Assembly: GCA_029287105.1 (NCBI GenBank) | Contig: JARFRT010000149.1 | Location: forward strand, 1 to 11,467 | Origin: Akkermansiaceae bacterium | Lineage (GTDB): Bacteria > Verrucomicrobiota > Verrucomicrobiia > Verrucomicrobiales > Akkermansiaceae | DNA: 11,467 bases | Direction of reading: 5' to 3' | Shown: in pieces, positions 6,635 through 11,467 of the stretch | Layout: the number at the start of each line of letters is the position of its first letter | How positions within the stretch are numbered: position 1 is the first letter of the stretch | The notes under the pieces: model-generated | Told to the model about the DNA's origin: nothing | The model's database searches: none | What the model saw: the letters and a program-made list of their open reading frames with translations, nothing else | Position numbers and translations under genes: made by a program

Positions 6635-6646
6635 GTCCTTTCGGAC
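6635..6646 (-). promoter_or_regulatory. Small GAAA-loop hairpin between rpoA and rplQ
   Basis: On the minus strand, two nt after the rpoA stop: GTCC, GAAA, GGAC. This is a 4-bp stem closed by a GNRA tetraloop, and it contains the only SD-like string (AAAGGA) ahead of rplQ. Ribosomes finishing rpoA would cover it and could expose the SD. The stem is short and could be chance. Confidence 0.35.
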
Positions 6647-6648
6647 AA

Positions 6649-7788
6649 TTAGTCGTTTAAGTTTTGTGCGATGAGGTCGGCGAGGCCGACCGGGGCTTCC
6701 TCTTCGGCACCGAGGTGCGGTACGGCGACGGACGGCAGCGAGCCGGTGAGCAGTTTGGGATCGATATTCATACCGAGGCCAAGGCCGAGTTCGACGAGCT
6801 TTTCCTTGATTTCATTGAGGGATTTCTTGCCGAAGTTACGGTACTTGAGCATTTCGGCCTCTGTCTTGGTTGCCAGTTGGCCGACGGTGGTGATGTTGGC
6901 GTTGTTCAAGCAGTTGGCGGCGCGGACGGAAAGTTCGATCTCGTTGACGCTCATGTTGAGGAGTTTCTTGAGAGCGGCGTTTTCCTCGCTTTGCTCGGCC
7001 GGTGCTTCTTCGAAGTCCACGGCATTTTCGTCGTAGTTGACAAAGACGTCGAGGTGGTGACGCAGGATGGCGGAAGCTTGGAGGAGGGCATCGGAGGGTT
7101 CGACGCGGCCGTCGGTCCAGATGTCGCAAACGAGTTTGTCGTAATCGGTCATTTGACCCACACGGGTGGCGTCGACGGAGTACTTGACGCGGACGACAGG
7201 CGAGAAAATGGAGTCGATCGCGATGACGCCAATGGGCATGTCGGGACGTTTGTTTTCGTCGCCGGTGTTGAATCCGCGGCCGACCTTGACTTCGAATTCG
7301 CAGTCGAACTTGACCTTGCGGTCGAGGGTGCAGATGACCTGCTTTTTGTTGACCACTTCATACATGTTGTCGCCATCGATGTCAGCGGCGGTGATGACGC
7401 CTTCTTTTTCGGTTTTGATGGTCAGCACCCGGGGTTCTTTGCCGTGGTGCTTGAATTTGACCTTTTTGAGGTTGAGAATGATGTCGGTGACGTCCTCAAC
7501 ACAGCCTGGGAGGCTGGAAAATTCGTGTTGGACACCGGCGATGCGCACGGATGTGATGGCGGCGCCTTCCAGTGAGGAGAGCAGCACGCGGCGCAGGGAG
7601 TTGCCGATGGTGTGTCCGTATCCGCTTTCGAACGGCTCAGCGGTGAACTGGGCGTAGGTGTCGGACTCGGTGTCCTCGTTCTTGGTCAGGCGGTTCGGGA
7701 GTTCAAAGCGATCCAGTTTGAAGGCTGTATCGATTTCCTCTTCGGTGGCTTCGGTAGTTTCAGTGGTATTGGTTGTATCTTCGGACAT
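6649..7788 (-). CDS. rpoA: DNA-directed RNA polymerase subunit alpha
   Basis: Alpha subunit: its dimer is the platform for beta and beta' assembly, and its C-terminal domain contacts UP elements and activators. The 379 residues are longer than E. coli alpha (329). The N-terminal domain shows GYGHTIGNSLRRVLLSS (56-72), GVQHEFSSLPGCVEDVTDIILNLK (85-108) and the distal SDALLQASAILRHHL region (232-246). The linker is acidic (about 252-272). In the alpha-CTD, the DNA-contacting residues known from E. coli are all kept at a constant +24 offset: R289, N292, C293, L294, G320, K322, S323. Unusual parts are a Thr/Glu-rich N-terminal extension (about 1-20) and a C-terminal tail after LGLGMN (about 343-379) ending GLADLIAQNLND. 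It leads a two-gene unit with rplQ. rpsD/rpsK/rpsM are not upstream; the next gene is divergent. Confidence 0.98.
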   Translation of the reverse strand: MSEDTTNTTETTEATEEEIDTAFKLDRFELPNRLTKNEDTESDTYAQFTAEPFESGYGHTIGNSLRRVLLSSLEGAAITSVRIAGVQHEFSSLPGCVEDVTDIILNLKKVKFKHHGKEPRVLTIKTEKEGVITAADIDGDNMYEVVNKKQVICTLDRKVKFDCEFEVKVGRGFNTGDENKRPDMPIGVIAIDSIFSPVVRVKYSVDATRVGQMTDYDKLVCDIWTDGRVEPSDALLQASAILRHHLDVFVNYDENAVDFEEAPAEQSEENAALKKLLNMSVNEIELSVRAANCLNNANITTVGQLATKTEAEMLKYRNFGKKSLNEIKEKLVELGLGLGMNIDPKLLTGSLPSVAVPHLGAEEEAPVGLADLIAQNLND

Positions 7789-7798
7789 GGTATTGTCT

Positions 7799-7818
7799 GG
7801 GTAGCCGGGTTACCCTCC
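7799..7818 (-). promoter_or_regulatory. Inverted repeat and distant GGAGG just ahead of rpoA
   Basis: On the minus strand GGGTA (7815-7811) and TACCC (7803-7799) can pair over a 7-nt loop, ending 10 nt before the rpoA ATG. GGAGG (7818-7814) overlaps the 5' arm and is 25 nt from ATG, too far for a normal SD unless the leader folds. It could be a translational control element or chance; the stem is only 5 bp. Confidence 0.3.
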
Positions 7819-8040
7819 GGCGAGCGTGGATCAGCGGGTCGTCAAGAATTGACAGTTGGCAGATTTGCGGAGGACCTACGGCAAGTTAGCTAGCTCGCGG
7901 GGCGGGGAATTAAGGGTAAGTCGAGCCGGAATGCAATCGTTTTTTTCCAATTTTAAGGCGATTCGCGAGAATTCGGTTTTGACGGGTGCAAAGTGGAATT
8001 TGCGGTGTCGTTTTGGCGGCTTTGTGTTTAAGTTACAAAC
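7819..8040. other. Divergent non-coding region between rpoA and the NfeD-type gene
   Basis: No supported gene is present. It must hold both promoters. For rpoA, the best -10 is TAAAAT on the minus strand (7955-7950, 5/6) next to a T7 run, but with no good -35 and a leader of about 155 nt. For the plus-strand gene, a TTGACG (7979-7984) has no -10 at the usual spacing. The inverted repeat GTCAA-GAA-TTGAC (7841-7853) lies in the presumed rpoA leader. Confidence 0.5.
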
Positions 8041-9534
8041 ATGAAGCCGATATTTGCCCTGACGACCTGTATATTGTCATACTTGAGCCTTTCCGTATCA
8101 TTGTTTGCCGAGGGGCAAGGTGAGCAGCCCGAGCCCTCGGCCCCGGTGGCGGAGGAGAAAGTGGAGAAGCGTGTTTTTGGCAAGTCAGGCGAGGAGAAGT
8201 TCACCGGCCAGGTCGTGATCATCAAGGTGGGCGAAAAGGATCTGATGAATGGGCACGCGTTCAAGTTTTGGCGTCGTGTGTTGAAGCGGGTCAATGATGA
8301 GGAGGCAAGGGCGGTTGTCTTTGATCTGGACACGCCTGGTGGCCTGGCATTTGACACGGCGGAGCTGATTATGGTCGATATGCAGAAAATCAAGGTGCCA
8401 TCGTATGCTTTTGTGAATCAAAAGGCGCTCAGCGCGGGCGCGCTGGTGGCGACGGGAACAGACGCTATTTACATGCACCCGGTGTCGGCGATCGGAGCGG
8501 CGGCAATTGTCAGCGGCAGTGGGGAGAAGATCGAAGACACGATGCGGGCAAAAATCGAATCGGCATTCAACGCCTTCGTGCGGGCGGTGGCGAAGAGCAA
8601 GGGGCGCAACCCTGATGTGATCCGTGCGATGATGATTACCAAGGAGTATTACGACTTTGGTGAGATTCACGTTGAGGAGGGTGAGCTTCTCACCCTGACT
8701 GCGGATGAGGCGGTGATGGAATTTGAGGGAAAACCCCTGTTGGCCAAGGGGATTGTGAGCAGTATTGAAGAATTGCTTGAAAGAGAGGGTCTTGCTGATG
8801 TTGAGGTGATTGAGGCGGAATTGAGTGGGATGGAGCAGTTTGCCTACTGGGTGGCGGCTTTTTCGGGTGTGTTGATTTTGATTGGTATCGGGGGGGCATA
8901 CCTGGAGATGAAAACACCGGGTTTTGGCCTGGGGGGCGGGATTTCACTGTTGGCGTTCGGCCTGTTTTTCTTTGGCAACTACGCGGCGGGTAATATGGCG
9001 GGTTACGGCTTGATGCTGCTGTTTGTCATCGGGGTGGTTCTCGTGATTGTGGAATTGGTGATTTTACCGGGGATGGTGGTTCCGGGCGTGATCGGAGGGA
9101 TTTTAATTCTCGGCTCGCTGTTTATGGCGATGGTCGACGATTTTGCGTTCTCCGACAATGATTTCCGCGGTTGGGACTCTGAACAGGCGTGGGATTTTGT
9201 GAATGTACCATCCCGGAATCTTGCGATCGGCTTGATCGGTTCCTCCCTCCTGATGATTCTGATGATGCGATTCCTGCCGAACATCCCTCTTTTTAACACG
9301 CTGGTGATGAGCAAGGAGCTCGACAGTGGGGATTCGATGGATAGCGGCAGCACGGCAGGTGAGCATATCGGCCTGCGTGGCCTGACCCGCACCGATTTGC
9401 GGCCTGCGGGCAAGGGCGAGTTCGGGGGCAAGATGCTCGATATTACCGCCGCCAATGGCTTCATCCCATCGGGTAAAGACGTCGTGATCACCTCCGAGGA
9501 CGGGCTTCGGATCCTAGTGGAAGAGGAGTCTTGA
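8041..9534 (+). CDS. NfeD-family membrane-bound ClpP-class serine protease, long form
   Basis: A 497-residue inner-membrane protein. Residues 1-23 are a signal peptide (hydrophobic core ending SLFAEG). A ClpP/SppA-like protease domain spans about 55-245: VVFDLDTPGG (92-101), the nucleophile S131 in ALSAGALVATGTDAIYM (129-145), SAIGAAA (149-155), and K171 about 40 residues after the serine, matching the Ser-Lys dyad spacing known from archaeal PH1510. Then come four or five membrane segments (about 268-286, 297-315, 322-342, 345-366, 394-411) and a C-terminal NfeD OB fold (about 443-497) with GLRGLTRTDLRPAGKGEF and ITAANGFIPSGKDVVIT. Such proteins usually partner a stomatin/SPFH protein, and none is adjacent here. 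There is no SD; ATG follows GTTACAAAC. The stop codon falls in the first unit of a tandem repeat. Role (membrane-protein quality control) is by family. Confidence 0.92.
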   Translation: MKPIFALTTCILSYLSLSVSLFAEGQGEQPEPSAPVAEEKVEKRVFGKSGEEKFTGQVVIIKVGEKDLMNGHAFKFWRRVLKRVNDEEARAVVFDLDTPGGLAFDTAELIMVDMQKIKVPSYAFVNQKALSAGALVATGTDAIYMHPVSAIGAAAIVSGSGEKIEDTMRAKIESAFNAFVRAVAKSKGRNPDVIRAMMITKEYYDFGEIHVEEGELLTLTADEAVMEFEGKPLLAKGIVSSIEELLEREGLADVEVIEAELSGMEQFAYWVAAFSGVLILIGIGGAYLEMKTPGFGLGGGISLLAFGLFFFGNYAAGNMAGYGLMLLFVIGVVLVIVELVILPGMVVPGVIGGILILGSLFMAMVDDFAFSDNDFRGWDSEQAWDFVNVPSRNLAIGLIGSSLLMILMMRFLPNIPLFNTLVMSKELDSGDSMDSGSTAGEHIGLRGLTRTDLRPAGKGEFGGKMLDITAANGFIPSGKDVVITSEDGLRILVEEES

Positions 9535-9626
9535 AGTCTTGAAGTCTTGAAGTCGGGAAGTCCTGAAGTCCTGAAGTCTTGAAGTCTTGAAGTCTTGAAG
9601 TCCTGAAGTCCTGAAGTCCTTGGGTC
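9531..9626. repeat. Tandem array of twelve 8-bp units
   Basis: Twelve consecutive 8-bp units with consensus YTGAAGTC. Six are TTGAAGTC, four CTGAAGTC and one GGGAAGTC (9555-9562); the last (9619-9626) is degenerate, CTTGGGTC. The array starts inside the stop codon of the NfeD-type gene and fills most of the space to the convergent phosphate transporter. The unit is not self-complementary, so it is not a hairpin array. Every plus-strand frame meets a TGA; the minus strand is open but joins no gene. Confidence 0.95.
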
Positions 9627-9688
9627 TTCCGGGACCGGGTGGGGGCGTTGCCTTGTTTGGTGGGACCTGGGGGGGGCGTGCCTGCCTT

Positions 9689-11449
9689 TTACTGCTCGTG
9701 CATGGTTTGGCTGGTCTGGACGATGTTCAGAGCGTGGTTGGCGATCGACTCGAAGTGGTTGTTGATATCGATGTAGATCATCTCGAGTTTGACGTCGCCG
9801 TCGGCGGCCATGCGTTTCATGGAGCTCTTGTTGAACTTCTTGCGCATGGTGTCGGAGGTGTCTTCCATTGCCTTGGCCTTGCCAAGATCCTCAGGTGAGA
9901 TGCTTGCGAGCAAGTGGCGGTCGGTGAACCCGATGAATTGGGCGATCGAGCCAGCGTATTCGCGCAGGGTGTCCTGTTGCTCCTGGGAGAACTGGCGGTT
10001 TTTCTTGTAGCGGCGTTCGTTGAGTTTCACGAGGCGGTAGATGCAGTCGATGCATTCCTCGATTTCCTGGGTGACCCGCAGCATCGAGGCGATTCGGGAG
10101 GCATTGTGGTCGCCGATGTCCTTGGAGGAGCAGCGGACGAGATACATGGTGATTTCCTGCATCATCAGGTCGGATTCGTCCTCGATCTTTTTCAGGGCGG
10201 TTACTTGGGCTGACATGTCGTCCTTGGGGTGTTCGAAGACATCGATAAAGCCGTTAAACATATCCACACAGAGTTGGGACATTTTGCGGATGGCATTTTC
10301 GGCCTCGGCGATATTGAGTTCGCCGAGGTCGACGAGATTTTGGGAAATGTATCGCAGGTGGGTTTCCTCGCCGTCGGCAACCGGTTCCTTGACCCATTTA
10401 TTGACGATATTGGCAATTTGCGGGACGAACCAGACGAGCAGGAAGATGTTGAGCAGGTTGAATGTGGTATGGAACAGGGCGACCGCGAAGGCAACGACGG
10501 TGAGCGGGTTGCCGGCGTCCCCTTTCGCCGTTTTGATTTCGACGATATGCTTCGGGAAGTGGTCGACGAGGTTCCATATGAACGGGATGATTAGCCAGAA
10601 CAGGCCGATGGCCCACAGGGTGCCGACCACATTGAACAGGAAGTGGGCCCGCGCTGCGCGCTTGGCGTTGACATTGGCGCCGAGGGCGGCGAGCCAGGCG
10701 GTCACGGTGGTTCCGATGTTTTCGCCGAGCACAATGGCGGCTGAAATCTTGAACGCCTCATAGGGGTCGGTTCCGAACCAGCCATTCCATGCGCAGGTGA
10801 TGGTGATGGCCATGGCGGCGGATGACGACTGCACGATCAGTGTGAGGATGATGCCGGCGATCAGGAAGAGGACGGTTGAGCCGAAGTCGTAGCCGTTGAG
10901 CATCTCGATGATGCCCTGGATGGTTTCCTGGAGCTCGGCATTGGCTTTGACGCCTCCTTTGAGGTCCGGGACTGATTTTTTCAGGTAGGCGAGACCGGTG
11001 AAGAGCAGACCGAAACCAATCAGGGTTTCGCCTGTGGCCTTGATTTTGTCTTTGCCGATGAAGAAGAGTGGGAGGCCTGCGCCGATGATGGGCAGGGTGA
11101 TGGCCGAGATGCTGAATTTCCCGATCCAAGCGACCAGCCAAGCGGTGATGGTGGTGCCGAGGTTGGCGCCCATGATGACGCCGATGGATTCGGTGAGCGT
11201 GAGCAAGCCGGCATTGACGAAGCTGACAACAAGCACGGTGGTCGCCGAGGACGACTGCACCAGCGAGGTGGTGAAGAAACCGGTAAACACCGAGCTCACC
11301 CGGTTGTGAGTCATCGTGGCCAGTGCATGCCGCATACCGCTGCCAGCCGCCTTTTGAATGCCCTCGGACATCACTTTCATCCCGTAGAGGAAGATGCCGA
11401 GAGATCCGAGGATTTTAAGAATGGCGACAAGTACGGTCCAGATGATCAT
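9689..11449 (-). CDS. Na+/phosphate cotransporter with PhoU-like C-terminal domain
   Basis: A 586-residue member of the NptA/YjbB (PF02690) family, an inner-membrane Na+/Pi symporter or exporter. The transporter half (about 1-345) has the two inverted-repeat signatures: QSSSATTVLVV at 65-75 with GANLGTTITAWL at 94-105, and QSSSAAMAITI at 207-217 with GENIGTTVTAWL at 242-253. Hydrophobic segments surround both. The soluble half (about 375-580) is helical and PhoU-like, with acidic/metal-type stretches such as KKIEDESDLMMQEI and RVTQEIEECIDCIYR, and is thought to tune transport to phosphate status. The start ATG 11447-11449 immediately precedes the first membrane segment; the leader CACCCTCAAC has no SD. 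The promoter is outside or at the window edge. It converges on the NfeD-type gene. Transport direction cannot be told from sequence. Confidence 0.94.
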   Translation of the reverse strand: MIIWTVLVAILKILGSLGIFLYGMKVMSEGIQKAAGSGMRHALATMTHNRVSSVFTGFFTTSLVQSSSATTVLVVSFVNAGLLTLTESIGVIMGANLGTTITAWLVAWIGKFSISAITLPIIGAGLPLFFIGKDKIKATGETLIGFGLLFTGLAYLKKSVPDLKGGVKANAELQETIQGIIEMLNGYDFGSTVLFLIAGIILTLIVQSSSAAMAITITCAWNGWFGTDPYEAFKISAAIVLGENIGTTVTAWLAALGANVNAKRAARAHFLFNVVGTLWAIGLFWLIIPFIWNLVDHFPKHIVEIKTAKGDAGNPLTVVAFAVALFHTTFNLLNIFLLVWFVPQIANIVNKWVKEPVADGEETHLRYISQNLVDLGELNIAEAENAIRKMSQLCVDMFNGFIDVFEHPKDDMSAQVTALKKIEDESDLMMQEITMYLVRCSSKDIGDHNASRIASMLRVTQEIEECIDCIYRLVKLNERRYKKNRQFSQEQQDTLREYAGSIAQFIGFTDRHLLASISPEDLGKAKAMEDTSDTMRKKFNKSSMKRMAADGDVKLEMIYIDINNHFESIANHALNIVQTSQTMHEQ

Positions 11450-11467
11450 GTTGAGGGTGTGATAGGT

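Noticed and set aside
6664..7575. Plus-strand open frame of 303 codons opposite rpoA
   Set aside because: A Gly/Val/Asp/Phe-rich antisense frame produced by rpoA codon bias; no motif, no start signal.
7856..8044. 62-codon plus-strand frame in the rpoA/NfeD intergenic region
   Set aside because: Low-information sequence overlapping the start of the NfeD-type gene, with no start signal or recognisable motif.
9531..9626. Tandem array considered as a CRISPR or coding repeat
   Set aside because: Units are 8 bp with no spacers, so not CRISPR; all plus-strand frames stop at once and the minus-strand frame is not joined to any gene.

Overview
This window reads as a piece of chromosomal core genome from a Gram-negative, moderately GC-rich bacterium. 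Verrucomicrobiota (Akkermansiaceae or relatives) is the most likely group. I base that on the overall look of the proteins (the RpoA form, the compact ThiL, the phosphatidylserine decarboxylase with a GGSS processing site, and a small AP2-like basic protein) and on the near absence of Shine-Dalgarno sequences. This is recognition by eye, not a database result.

Layout from left to right. Positions 1-956 (minus strand) hold the 5' part of an L-serine dehydratase gene, cut by the window edge, preceded by coaD (coenzyme A synthesis). Positions 1029-3695 (minus) hold a very large secreted tetratricopeptide-repeat protein of unknown role. It is divergent from thiL (3783-4700, plus; thiamine diphosphate synthesis), and the two share an 87-bp intergenic region with a good sigma70-like promoter for thiL. 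thiL converges on psd (minus; phosphatidylethanolamine synthesis). Upstream of psd lies a small AP2-like gene (5757-6017, minus) that forms its own transcription unit: it has a candidate promoter, a (CA)8 leader and a strong intrinsic terminator. Before it, the minus-strand pair rpoA-rplQ (RNA polymerase alpha and ribosomal protein L17) ends in two successive hairpins, the second a clear terminator.

A 252-bp non-coding region separates rpoA from a divergent plus-strand gene (8041-9534) for a long-form NfeD membrane serine protease. The stop codon of that gene falls in the first unit of a 96-bp array of twelve 8-bp repeats. The array is followed by a convergent Na+/phosphate cotransporter with a PhoU-like tail (9689-11449, minus).

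The genes are mostly housekeeping: CoA, thiamine, phospholipid, serine, transcription/translation, membrane proteolysis and phosphate uptake. I see no IS element, prophage, CRISPR array, tRNA or rRNA, and no convincing new multi-gene system. The best leads are the AP2-like mini-gene with its CA-repeat leader, the recurring SD-less start context ending in AAC or ACC before ATG, the 8-bp tandem array, the tailed RpoA in a two-gene unit, and the large orphan TPR protein.
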